Below are positions 17,459 to 25,603 of a stretch of DNA of 64,000 nt, piece after piece. Positions within the stretch are counted from its first letter, which is position 1, and each line of letters begins with the position of its first letter. A model generated the notes under the pieces. The model was not told the origin of the DNA. It saw nothing but the letters and a program-made list of their open reading frames with translations, and ran no database searches. This DNA comes from Citrobacter freundii (lineage in GTDB: Bacteria > Bacteroidota > Bacteroidia > Chitinophagales > Chitinophagaceae), in NCBI GenBank assembly GCA_003243445.1, contig QFQQ01000004.1, positions 62,001 through 126,000 of the forward strand, written 5' to 3'. Both the position numbers and the translations under genes were made by a program.

Positions 17459-18234
17459 TGAACGTACAGGAATACATATCAAGTGGCATTGTTGAGAGCT
17501 ATGTGTTAGGCTTAGCATCTCCGGAAGAACAGCGCGAGTTCGAACTGAACTGTGCGCAGTATCCCGAGATACTGGAAGCCCGCATAGCTTTTGAAACATC
17601 CCTGGAACAACAGGCGATGAACAATGCTATTTTACCTCCTGCCGCTCTTAAAGAGCAGGTAATGGCTGCTGCATTGAATAACGGGACCGCTTCTCCTGCG
17701 AAAGTTGTTTCGATAGACAGGGCTCCGGTGATGAAAACCAACTGGATCAAATATGCTGCGGCAGCCGCTGTGATCCTGCTGGCAGGAAGCCTGTTCTGGA
17801 ACATCTCGCTTTATAATCAGAATGAACAACTAAAGAGTGAATACACGGCTACCATTGGCAAACTGGCCGATCTCGAGAAAGATATGGCCATGATCGTCAA
17901 TAACCCTGACGTGAAGATGGCGGCGATGAAAGGCCTCGAGGCGGCTCCAACAGCCATGGCAACTGTTTATTGGGATACAACATCCAAAGATGTATTCCTG
18001 CTGGTGAATAATCTTCCTACTCCGCCAAGTGATAAGCAATATCAGCTTTGGGCGTTACTGAATGGAAAACCGATCGATCTGGGTATGGTGGATAACAAAG
18101 TGCTGATCGGTCAGCGACGCCTGTTGCTGAAGATGAAGAACACAGTGGGCGCACAGGCATTTGCTATTACACTGGAAAAAGCCGGTGGTAACCCTACACC
18201 ACAAGGCGCGATGTATGTGATGGGTAACCCTTAG
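17458..18234 (+). CDS. RskA-like anti-sigma factor
   Basis: 258 aa, GTG start overlapping the sigma stop by one base. Cytosolic N-terminal part (1-95) with the ESYVLGLASPEEQREFE helix typical of anti-sigma domains but without the zinc-binding HxxxCxxC motif; one membrane helix at about 98-117 (YAAAAAVILLAGSLFWNISL); a short coiled coil; then a periplasmic RskA domain (about 160-258: ATVYWDTTSKDVFLLVNNLP, QYQLWALLNGKPIDLG, AFAITLEKAGG). It would bind the ECF sigma factor encoded just before it. The inducing signal is not evident from sequence. Confidence 0.9.
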   Translation: MNVQEYISSGIVESYVLGLASPEEQREFELNCAQYPEILEARIAFETSLEQQAMNNAILPPAALKEQVMAAALNNGTASPAKVVSIDRAPVMKTNWIKYAAAAAVILLAGSLFWNISLYNQNEQLKSEYTATIGKLADLEKDMAMIVNNPDVKMAAMKGLEAAPTAMATVYWDTTSKDVFLLVNNLPTPPSDKQYQLWALLNGKPIDLGMVDNKVLIGQRRLLLKMKNTVGAQAFAITLEKAGGNPTPQGAMYVMGNP

Positions 18235-18448
18235 TGATCCGCACGGCGTGAGTTCCCGCAGATTTATAAGTTTATTTATTGAATTTTTTAAAGGGATGAA
18301 TAATCCCTGATCTGGTTGCGCAGATAATGCAGATCAGTTTCCAATAGCGGCAACTGATCTACGTTATATGTTCAGGCTAATAAGTAAACCTCTAGGATCA
18401 CCAACCGCTTCCCCATCAGGCCTAATCGTTACCCAAATTTTCGGACTT

Positions 18449-18622
18449 GCGTAAGGTTCCCGCTGATTCCGCAGATTTTACGCTCACTGCTGTTGAAGCG
18501 TCCTGAAGGAATTGAATAGTTCTCTATTTGCTTGCGCAGATACGCAGATGACTCCCTTATGTAATAGACCATCTGCGCATCTGAGTGTTTTAGATCTGCG
18601 TAAATCTGCGGGAACCCTACGC
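18449..18622. repeat. Nested inverted repeat with the word CGCAGAT
   Basis: Left arm 18449-18480 (CGTAAGGTTCCCGCTGATTC, CGCAGATTTTACG); right arm 18591-18622 (ATCTGCGTAAATCTGCGGGA, ACCCTACG). The centre holds a second facing pair at about 18532-18550 and 18571-18585. Predicted to fold as a long branched hairpin. Confidence 0.65.
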
Positions 18623-18737
18623 CATTCATAGATTTGGGTAAGCATAGCCATCAGGCGGAGACAAATCCGCAGATCTGCGGCTCATACGTCCTACAATCCA
18701 AACACATTTCCCAATCGTATATAACAAGAACTGAACA

Positions 18738-18768
18738 TTGCTATCAGCGATTTTTGGTTCTATAGTTG
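18738..18768 (+). promoter_or_regulatory. Candidate promoter before a terminator-like hairpin
   Basis: TTG (18738-18740), 20-nt spacer, TATAGTTG (18761-18768, one mismatch to TAnnTTTG). Predicted transcription start is about 18772, immediately before the hairpin at 18776. Confidence 0.35.
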
Positions 18769-18775
18769 GTTAAAC

Positions 18776-18806
18776 AAGAGGCCCTTTCCAGGGCCTCTTC
18801 CTTTTT
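18776..18806 (+). terminator. Terminator-like hairpin upstream of the VanZ-like gene
   Basis: Perfect 10-bp stem AAGAGGCCCT (18776-18785) with AGGGCCTCTT (18790-18799), four-base loop, followed by CCTTTTTG. It has no gene directly upstream, so it either ends a long transcript from the sigma/anti-sigma operon or acts in the leader of the downstream gene. Confidence 0.7.
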
Positions 18807-18853
18807 GTTGCATAATGGAACTTTACGGGCTATTATTGCAAAAAAATTGACCC

Positions 18854-19231
18854 GTGCACCGTTCTGTTTTGGCCTTCATCGCATGGATGATACTTTGTAC
18901 CATTCTGCTCACCCTGCCAGGTTCAGCGTTTCCCAGTAAAAATTGGATGGGCAATATCCAGCTGGATAAATGGATCCATATTTTTCTGTTTTCGGTAATG
19001 GCTTTATCGCTGTGCTGGGGTATTTACAAAAGCAATAAAACAAATACGCATCTTAACCTCCGTTATTTTATTGTCGCAGGTTTGATCTGTACCGCTTACG
19101 GGATCATCATGGAATTTGTTCAGAAGTATTATGTACCTAACAGGTCATTCGATGTTGGAGATATAATCGCAGATGCAGTTGGCGCAGCACTTGGAACTTT
19201 TTACAGTATCAGAAAGTATATAAAAAAATAG
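18854..19231 (+). CDS. VanZ-like family membrane protein
   Basis: 125 aa from a GTG at 18854; an in-frame TGA lies two codons before, so no earlier start is possible. Four membrane helices are visible, with the family segments LDKWIHIFLFSVMALSL and GIIMEFVQKYYVPNRSFDVGDIIADAVGAALG. Family knowledge: VanZ-like proteins are small integral membrane proteins named after the teicoplanin-resistance protein, but most chromosomal ones have no known activity. There is no resistance cluster here, so a resistance role should not be assumed. Confidence 0.88.
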   Translation: MHRSVLAFIAWMILCTILLTLPGSAFPSKNWMGNIQLDKWIHIFLFSVMALSLCWGIYKSNKTNTHLNLRYFIVAGLICTAYGIIMEFVQKYYVPNRSFDVGDIIADAVGAALGTFYSIRKYIKK

Positions 19232-19252
19232 ACCCCTGTAGAAACAGGGGTC
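19231..19252. terminator. CCCCTG hairpin after the VanZ-like gene
   Basis: Stem GACCCCTG (19231-19238) with CAGGGGTC (19245-19252), loop TAGAAA. On the minus strand it is followed by TATTTTTTTAT, a better terminator in that direction. A very similar hairpin lies at 56083-56102. Confidence 0.6.
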
Positions 19253-19272
19253 GCAACCAAAACTAACTGCTT

Positions 19273-19323
19273 ATGAGAAAATTGACTGCTTTTATAATGA
19301 GTTTATTACTGTCGTTTTCTTGA
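19273..19323 (+). CDS. Possible 16-aa hydrophobic peptide
   Basis: ATG at 19273 opens MRKLTAFIMSLLLSFS followed by TGA. It looks like a signal peptide without a mature protein. It starts 21 nt after the CCCCTG hairpin; a similar hairpin at 56083 is also followed by ATGAGA and hydrophobic codons. It may be a leader peptide, a decayed gene start, or chance. Confidence 0.25.
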   Translation: MRKLTAFIMSLLLSFS

Positions 19324-19683
19324 TATCTATAACGCAAATTTACTGCCATTAGTGTACTCGGTGTTGTTAACGAATGTCTAAAAGAACTATTGTCGTATTT
19401 TCACCTCAATCCCTTTCGTAAAACCTTCAACTTGTAGACTTTTTTTCCCAACAAAAGTTTAATCATTCCGATCGTTGTACACTATGTAAAGAACTGCGTT
19501 TGATACTTTGATGCGAACAATATCAATATTGCACAAACCAGACCAAACTAAATGTTTGACGACAGCCTTTCTGTTAAACCTGCGCGCCAAAAAGCATTAA
19601 AAGTTGATTAGAGGAAATGCTGTACAAATAAAAAAATGAATTTCAAATAAATCAATACCCTAAATAGGGTACTGCCGGAAAAA

Positions 19684-19784
19684 GTTCCAGGGGTTCCAAA
19701 AGTTTCAAAGGTTCCAGCGGTTTGCACAACGTCGTTACGTTACGAAACCTCTGGAACCTTTGAAACTTTTGGAACCCCTGGAAC
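19684..19784. repeat. Near-perfect 40-bp inverted repeat with GGTTCC words (copy E)
   Basis: Arm 19684-19723 (GTTCCAGGGGTTCCAAAAGT then TTCAAAGGTTCCAGCGGTTT) pairs with 19745-19784 with one mismatch in 40. The 21-bp loop (GCACAACGTCGTTACGTTACG) differs from the core of copies A-D. It begins 10 bp beyond the prfA stop codon, so it would also end prfA transcription as a strong hairpin, though no T-run follows. Confidence 0.8.
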
Positions 19785-19793
19785 TTAACCAAA

Positions 19794-20858
19794 TCAGTTC
19801 TGCTTTGTCAGCTTCTCCGCATTCTCCGCAAACTGCAATGCATCAACCAGTTCTTCAATCCCACCATTCAGTACTTCCTGGAGATTATAGAGTGTCATGC
19901 CAATACGGTGATCTGTTACACGGCCCTGGGGGAAATTATATGTCCTGATCTTTGCACTTCTGTCACCTGTGCTCACCAGGCTTTTACGATGGCGCGCAAT
20001 TTCGTCCTCCTGTTTCCTCACTTGTTCCTCATATAATTTAGTCCGGAGCATCTGCATGGCTTTCTCACGGTTGCCGAGCTGGGAACGTTCAGTTTGGCAG
20101 ACGACTACCGTTCCTGTCGGAATATGTGTCAACATGACCTTTGTTTCCACCTTATTTACGTTCTGACCTCCGGCGCCACCGCTTCGGGCAGTCTCCATTT
20201 TAACATCTGCCGGATTCAATTCGAAATCCACTTCCTCAGCCTCGGGCATAACCGCCACAGTGGCCGCAGAAGTGTGGACCCGGCCGGACGCTTCTGTATC
20301 GGGTACACGTTGAACACGGTGTACACCGCTCTCGAATTTTAAGGTCCCATATACATCATCACCTGTCACTTCCAACTGCACTTCCTTAAAGCCGCCGACA
20401 GAGCCTTCATTCTCACTCAGTATAGCTGTTTTCCAGCCCTTTCTTTCGCAGTAGCGTGTGTACATGCGCAAAAGGTCGCCGGCAAACAGGCTTGCTTCAT
20501 CGCCGCCTGTACCAGCCCTGATCTCGAGGATAGCGTTTTTGTCGTCCTGCGGATCTTTCGGAATCAGTAACTGACGGATATAAGCCTCAGCTTTTACCTT
20601 TCTGTCCTCCAGCTCCGGCGCCTCCAGTTTCGCCAGATCGCGCAGTTCCTCATCATCGCCATTCAGCGCTTCCCGGTAGAATTCAATATCATCCAGGATC
20701 TTGCGATAGTCATTATATGCGTTTACGATCTTTTCCAGCCCGCGGTACTCCTTACTGGTTTCCGCAAACCGCTTATTATTACCCACGATCTCCGGGTTCG
20801 TCAGGGCAACACCTAACTGGTCAAATCTGGCTTTTATCGCTTCAAGTCTGTCTAACAT
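19794..20858 (-). CDS. prfA: Peptide chain release factor 1
   Basis: 354 aa, normal length. The codon-recognition motif is P-D-T in VQRVPDTEASGRVHTSAATV, which marks RF1 (UAA/UAG) rather than RF2. The catalytic GGQ is in ARSGGAGGQNVNKVETK. N-terminal helical domain at 1-100. Acts on the ribosome to hydrolyse peptidyl-tRNA at stop codons. ATG at 20858 (MLDRLEAIKARFDQL). No frameshift site, as expected for RF1. Confidence 0.98.
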   Translation of the reverse strand: MLDRLEAIKARFDQLGVALTNPEIVGNNKRFAETSKEYRGLEKIVNAYNDYRKILDDIEFYREALNGDDEELRDLAKLEAPELEDRKVKAEAYIRQLLIPKDPQDDKNAILEIRAGTGGDEASLFAGDLLRMYTRYCERKGWKTAILSENEGSVGGFKEVQLEVTGDDVYGTLKFESGVHRVQRVPDTEASGRVHTSAATVAVMPEAEEVDFELNPADVKMETARSGGAGGQNVNKVETKVMLTHIPTGTVVVCQTERSQLGNREKAMQMLRTKLYEEQVRKQEDEIARHRKSLVSTGDRSAKIRTYNFPQGRVTDHRIGMTLYNLQEVLNGGIEELVDALQFAENAEKLTKQN

Positions 20859-21014
20859 AGTATGCTGTTATAAAATCATCGCATCAGCGCGAAGATCGAT
20901 GGTCGAAAGCTATCCGATTCACCGGCTGAAATCGAACATCTTGCCCTAAAAGTGGGCAAAGGTAACAAGAATAATTTTTTGGGATTTGGATTTTCAAAAC
21001 TGGAATTTTGCCGG

Positions 21015-22166
21015 ATGGCATACAAGAAATTCAGCGCGGCACAACTGTTTGATGGCTACAGGATGATGGGAAATGACCAGGTACTTATCACTACAGAAGA
21101 CGGAACGGTTGAAGCGATTGTGCCCCGAGCGGATGCGGGCACAGATATCCGTGAGTTTGACGGGATCCTGAGTCCCGGTTTTGTAAACTGCCACTGCCAC
21201 CTCGAGCTAAGCCACCTGAAAGGCCATATACCGGAAGGCACGGGACTGATCGAGTTTGTTTATTACGTTATCCGCAACAGGCATTTTGGCGAACAGGAGA
21301 TCTTGGCCGCCATCAATACCGGAGAATCCGAAATGCTCCGGAATGGTATCGTTGCCGTCGGAGATATTTGCAATAACACATTGACTGCACCGCAGAAATC
21401 GAAAAACCGGCTCCGCTATCACAACTTTATTGAAGTAAGCGGCTTCGTCAATGCAATAGCAGAAGAACGTTTTCAACGGGCGCAGGGAATGCTGGAGCAG
21501 TTTGCCGTACAGCATTCAACCAATTCCATTGTACCCCATGCGCCTTATTCTGTTTCCGAAGCTTTATGGGAAAAGATCGTTCACTATCCCGGTAATGACC
21601 TGCTCACGATCCACAACCAGGAAACCATTCCTGAGAATGAACTGTTCCTGGAAAAAAACGGCGGCTTTTTATCTTTCTATGAAAAGATGAACATTGATAT
21701 CAGCTGGTTCACCGCTTCGGGTAAAACAAGCCTGCAAACATTTCTGCCGAAGTTTCTTGCCACACAGCAGTTATTGCTCGTACATAATGTGTTTACATCA
21801 AAAGAGGACATTGCCTTCAGCAAAGCCGGTTCATATCCCGCATTATACTGGTGTCTTTGTCCGAATGCGAACCTCTATATCACGGGGCAGCTTCCTGATA
21901 TAAATATGCTGATCGAAGAAGATTGTCCGATCGTACTGGGCACAGACAGTCTTGCTTCCAATCATCAGCTAAGTATTATATCGGAAATGAAAAGTATCCT
22001 TCAGCATTATCCATCCATTACTTTATCACAATTATTTTCCTGGGGAACCTTAAATGGTGCAAAGGCGTTGAAAATGGACCAGGAGTTGGGAAGTTTTGAA
22101 AAGGGGAAGCGTCCGGGCGTCGTGCTTAGTAAGGGTGATCTTTCCGGGTCTGAGAGATTGCTGTGA
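21015..22166 (+). CDS. Amidohydrolase-family deaminase/hydrolase
   Basis: 383 aa from the ATG at 21015 (MAYKKFSAAQLFDGYRMM); an in-frame GTG at 20952 is less likely. It is a metal-dependent amidohydrolase: NCHCHLELSHLKG holds the HxH metal ligands, followed by SIVPHAPYSVS, LLTIHNQE, LLVHNVFTS, CPNANLYI and LGTDSLASNHQLSI (metal-binding D). The composite beta-sandwich part at both ends is seen. The pattern resembles the ATZ/TRZ and aminodeoxyfutalosine-deaminase branch, but the substrate cannot be fixed; no menaquinone gene is adjacent. A near -7 box (GAATTTTG) sits 4 nt before the ATG. Confidence 0.85.
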   Translation: MAYKKFSAAQLFDGYRMMGNDQVLITTEDGTVEAIVPRADAGTDIREFDGILSPGFVNCHCHLELSHLKGHIPEGTGLIEFVYYVIRNRHFGEQEILAAINTGESEMLRNGIVAVGDICNNTLTAPQKSKNRLRYHNFIEVSGFVNAIAEERFQRAQGMLEQFAVQHSTNSIVPHAPYSVSEALWEKIVHYPGNDLLTIHNQETIPENELFLEKNGGFLSFYEKMNIDISWFTASGKTSLQTFLPKFLATQQLLLVHNVFTSKEDIAFSKAGSYPALYWCLCPNANLYITGQLPDINMLIEEDCPIVLGTDSLASNHQLSIISEMKSILQHYPSITLSQLFSWGTLNGAKALKMDQELGSFEKGKRPGVVLSKGDLSGSERLL

Positions 22167-22223
22167 GATAGATGACGGGCGACAGGCCGCGGAACGAAAA
22201 CAGATAATATCTGAGGGCAACTA

Positions 22224-22970
22224 CTATCCCAACACTTCTCTCAATACTGGCAGTGTTTTAAGGCTGCCAAATTCCTGTATATGCAGCAGGTAATATTTTT
22301 CATACGCCTGCAGCAGGTTCCGCCTGATCTCGTGATTTAATCCCATCTCCTCCAGTTCTTCCGGATGCTGGACACGTAATAGTTGTGAAGTGATGAACGC
22401 ATTTTTCCCTTCGAGGATCATACTGTGAAAAGGTGGCTCCTCCACAAATACACCTTCCTGCAGATCGAGATAAGGAGTGGCTTCTGAATAATTATCATGG
22501 ATCCGCAATCCGAAGAACACAGGCAGATGCAGCGCGAAAAATAAAGGGAAGTTCGCAGCTACAATGTCTGATCCTCTATCGAGATGCAACAGCGCATCTT
22601 CGGCAAAAAAGAAAAGATCGGGATTATTCTCGGGTTGCTTTACGCATTTTGACAGCAGTTCGATCATGAATAATGCAACTGCATTTCTTTTCACATCAGA
22701 TAAAATATGCTGATAGATATGCGCCCATTTAAATTCCTTGATGCGTTGCAACTGGCGGAGATCATTATGATATACGACCATATCCAATATCGCAGCCGGT
22801 TGAAAGAGATTGGCTTTTCCGCTACCTTTCTTTGAAGACACACGTACGCCATTGACCATGTAAGATTGCAGCCCGAACAGTTCCGTGTATATGGAAACGA
22901 TCACACTCGTCTCTCCATACTTTACAGTCCGCAAGACAATCCCCCTGGTCGTATGTAATTTGTCCGGCAT
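22224..22970 (-). CDS. recO: DNA repair protein RecO
   Basis: 248 aa. The N-terminal OB fold is clear (HTTRGIVLRTVKYGETSVIV, YTELFGLQSYMVNGVRVSSKKG, NLFQPAAILDMVVYH), followed by the helical C-terminal domain. RecO loads RecA onto SSB-coated single-stranded DNA with RecR in the RecF pathway. The zinc-finger cysteines found in some RecO proteins are not visible. In several Bacteroidota recO lies beside the porZ gene, as it does here (same strand, porZ upstream), although the functions are unrelated. Confidence 0.95.
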   Translation of the reverse strand: MPDKLHTTRGIVLRTVKYGETSVIVSIYTELFGLQSYMVNGVRVSSKKGSGKANLFQPAAILDMVVYHNDLRQLQRIKEFKWAHIYQHILSDVKRNAVALFMIELLSKCVKQPENNPDLFFFAEDALLHLDRGSDIVAANFPLFFALHLPVFFGLRIHDNYSEATPYLDLQEGVFVEEPPFHSMILEGKNAFITSQLLRVQHPEELEEMGLNHEIRRNLLQAYEKYYLLHIQEFGSLKTLPVLREVLG

Positions 22971-23090
22971 AGAAATTTTCGTCAGTTAATTTTCAAATTT
23001 ACCCGATGGCTGTTGACTGAATAACAGTCACCAGGCAGGTTGGCGATCATAAAACGATGCATCAAAAGTTCTGAAGTCCATTAAATCGGG

Positions 23091-25388
23091 TTATTTGGCA
23101 ACAAAAACGATCTTTCCAACTGTTTTCTCTTTTCTATCATCATCACTCACCACCACAAGATAAACACCGGTGGAAATAACTCTTCCGCGATAGTCTTTAC
23201 CATTCCAGACTGCTTGCCCGCCCAGTGCCCTTGTCTGATAAACAAGACGGCCGTCAAGCTCCGTGATCTTTACAATTGCATTATTGACCAATCCCTTTAT
23301 ACCGATCGTCCCTGTAAAGCCCGGTGGCACCGGGTTTGGAAAGACCAATACATTTTCATTTTGGGCAGAACCTTCTGTCGCCGTACTGCGGAACGAACAT
23401 ATCCCTTTTGATGTGGCAAAAAAGACTTCACCATTTTTACCATTGACCGTGATCTTTTTTACGGCATTGCCAAGCAATGAACTGTTTGTTTCGGTGAACT
23501 GGTATAACACTTCTTCACCTGTTGCACTGATCAATGAAACACCATTGTCAGTGGCAACCCATTTTCGATTTGCTCCGTCAACGGCAATGCTGCGGATCGC
23601 CTGGCCGCTGAAAAGGTATCCCGCAAAATTACCCTGTTTCACAACCGGCCATATCGCTTCGCAACTTTGACCCGAAAACAGCTGCCCCGAACATTGTATC
23701 ACTGCAATTCCATTTGACGTACCTACCCAGATGAAACCGTCTTTATCTTTGGTCACACACAGAACATCATTGGAAGGGAGATTGCCATTGCCGACGCCAG
23801 TCCCGAATTTCTTCCAGCGGTCATCGCCTGTATTATCGATAGATGCTCCATGGTCATAACAGATAAGTCCATCACCTTTTGTGGCCACGATCCACTTGTA
23901 ATTATTATCATCTGCAATGATCTGTGCCAATCCATTTTCCTGTAAGAAAAAAGGAACGGAGAACTTTACCCAGTTTCCATCCTGCTTCTTCACCAGCAAC
24001 GGTTGCGGGGCGCCATAATTGCAAACCCATAACAGATTATCCCGGTCAAATGTCAGACCTGATACACGATAACTTCCCGGATCACTAATCGCGGGCGACA
24101 AAATGTTATTCTTTACAATAGAAAATGCAGCAGGCGGTGTGAAATGCAATAAGCCGCCGCCGTACGAACCTGACCATACAGATCCGTCAGCGGGGTCGAT
24201 AGCGATCGTAATAAAGTCAAGTAATGTATCCAGTTGCAGGTACCGAAAGCGATTGATATTGGTCCATTCGCCCTCTTTCAGGATAAAGATGCCATTGCCG
24301 TTGAACTGATAATTCCATGCATCATTTACTTCACCCGCAGTTGCATAAAATGTATTGTTGAATGTGGTCATCTCACCGCTTGCCGTTGCCTCAGGTGAAT
24401 TCAGTTTATACTGGTCATACGCTGAATTGGTGAAATGCGTAAGGCCTCCAAACTGATCCGCCAGCCAGGGATCACTTTGCCAGATGATCGCTTTACGTGG
24501 AAAGGAAACAGGTTCCAGTTGTGTGATCGTACGTTCAATGACTCCATTTGTATTCAGGATGATCACCCTGCTTTCACCGGTTGGCTTCCGCTGGCAGAGC
24601 AATAACTTCCCGCTGGAGACATTCACACTTACAACAGGCCATTCATCCTGGTACCACAATGACCATACGCCATTAGCTGATCGCCAGAGTTTATTATCAG
24701 CTTCCGCGATAATTACGTTCTGAAAATTCAATACGTTCTTGCATGCGCCGGCGGGCAATCCGTTTGCGCCGCTTAACATTTCCCATTGCGAATGATCCGC
24801 AAGATTAGACGAATTACGGAATGCGCGTTTGAGTCCCTGCTCGGTGGCAGCATAGAACATGGATGCATCATTTGTAAAGCCATTGACTTTGACCTGTTGT
24901 CCTCCATTGCCGATGAACCACGAATCTTTTACTTCGTAACGGTCGCCATCGATGACGATCACGCCAAGCCCGGTGCTGAGGTAATAATTCTTTTCAAGCG
25001 GATGAATATTATAGATGGTCTTATCTCCGATGATATTATCGCGTTTGATCTCTGGCACATTTATAATATCGTTGCGATAAAGCACGTCGATATTACTGTT
25101 GGCGTATGCGATCACCAGTTTCTCCTGCGTTTCATCATAGCAGATCGCGCTGATACCGGTTTCATTCAGACCGGTGATCCTGCTCATTCTTTCAATGCTG
25201 TTGTCCGCCAGTGTTACGGCGAACAAACTGTAAGGCGTGGCGGCATAGACCTTCCCGCCGCCGGCGGCAACATCAATCGTGCTGTTGTAGGGCAAATATT
25301 CTTTCCATAATCCGACGGGCGCATCGCGCTGTTGCGCGGATAGGGCAGTGGAAATACAGGCAATAAATATGAAGAAGATCGGTCGCAC
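23091..25388 (-). CDS. porZ: PorZ-like type IX secretion beta-propeller protein
   Basis: 765 aa. Signal peptide MRPIFFIFIACISTALSA starts at a GTG (25388); no ATG fits. The N-terminus (GLWKEYLPYNSTIDVAAGGG, KVYAATPYSLFAVTLADNSI, RMSRITGLNETGISAICYDE) is the PorZ pattern, followed by two-component-regulator-type propeller blades (GFIWVGTSNGIAVI, RKWVATDNGVSLI). The last about 85 residues are a type IX sorting domain (VFPNPVPPGFTGTIGIKGL, GVYLVVV). Family knowledge: PorZ is a surface protein of the T9SS that delivers anionic LPS to the PorU sortase complex. The recO link supports the call. Confidence 0.88.
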   Translation of the reverse strand: MRPIFFIFIACISTALSAQQRDAPVGLWKEYLPYNSTIDVAAGGGKVYAATPYSLFAVTLADNSIERMSRITGLNETGISAICYDETQEKLVIAYANSNIDVLYRNDIINVPEIKRDNIIGDKTIYNIHPLEKNYYLSTGLGVIVIDGDRYEVKDSWFIGNGGQQVKVNGFTNDASMFYAATEQGLKRAFRNSSNLADHSQWEMLSGANGLPAGACKNVLNFQNVIIAEADNKLWRSANGVWSLWYQDEWPVVSVNVSSGKLLLCQRKPTGESRVIILNTNGVIERTITQLEPVSFPRKAIIWQSDPWLADQFGGLTHFTNSAYDQYKLNSPEATASGEMTTFNNTFYATAGEVNDAWNYQFNGNGIFILKEGEWTNINRFRYLQLDTLLDFITIAIDPADGSVWSGSYGGGLLHFTPPAAFSIVKNNILSPAISDPGSYRVSGLTFDRDNLLWVCNYGAPQPLLVKKQDGNWVKFSVPFFLQENGLAQIIADDNNYKWIVATKGDGLICYDHGASIDNTGDDRWKKFGTGVGNGNLPSNDVLCVTKDKDGFIWVGTSNGIAVIQCSGQLFSGQSCEAIWPVVKQGNFAGYLFSGQAIRSIAVDGANRKWVATDNGVSLISATGEEVLYQFTETNSSLLGNAVKKITVNGKNGEVFFATSKGICSFRSTATEGSAQNENVLVFPNPVPPGFTGTIGIKGLVNNAIVKITELDGRLVYQTRALGGQAVWNGKDYRGRVISTGVYLVVVSDDDRKEKTVGKIVFVAK

Positions 25389-25392
25389 GGAT

Positions 25393-25421
25393 CAAAATTA
25401 TTGCAAACGGCTGATAAGCAA
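25393..25421 (-). promoter_or_regulatory. Promoter of porZ, leaderless arrangement
   Basis: On the minus strand TTG (25421-25419), 18-nt spacer, TAATTTTG (25400-25393), an exact -7 box. Only four bases separate it from the GTG start at 25388. An alternative TTTTG lies 22 nt upstream. Confidence 0.55.
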
Positions 25422-25603
25422 TCAAAACTATCCCGGTTAGGCTTTTTTCTGTTTCTTTGCATCCTTATTCCGGTCAAACTGCTCAACGGATTGCTCTGCA
25501 ATTTCAAAATTAAAACAGAAAATCAACTGGCGACGCCTGATAAACAAGGGCTTGCGTCAGCCGGCCCGGTTACGGAAGCGGGTTGTCTTATTAAACTTAT
25601 TTT

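Larger units (their letters stand above)
18235..18853. other. 619-bp spacer with CGCAGAT-word islands and a promoter/hairpin unit
   Basis: No coding sequence seen. From 18250 to 18690 the word CGCAGAT or its complement ATCTGCG recurs more than ten times. The outer pair is CGTAAGGTTCCCGCTGATTC (from 18449) facing AATCTGCGGGAACCCTACG (to 18622); an inner pair is GCGCAGATACGCAGATGA facing CATCTGCGCATCTGA. After 18690 there is a plain AT-rich stretch, then a candidate promoter and terminator-like hairpin (see separate entries). Confidence 0.6.
19232..19793. other. 562-bp spacer between VanZ-like gene and prfA
   Basis: Contains the CCCCTG hairpin, a 16-codon open frame (19273-19323), an AT-rich stretch of about 350 bp in which I see no gene or clear motif, and the near-perfect GGTTCC inverted repeat at 19684-19784. 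If the hairpin at 19231 ends a minus-strand transcript, that transcript would either read through from prfA or be a separate small RNA. Confidence 0.4.

Noticed and set aside
18300..18420. tRNA or rRNA gene in the long spacer
   Set aside because: The repeated CGCAGAT words give hairpins but no cloverleaf with a TTC loop and acceptor stem.
18854..19231. VanZ-like gene as an antibiotic resistance gene
   Set aside because: There is no van cluster, and the family is mostly unrelated to resistance.
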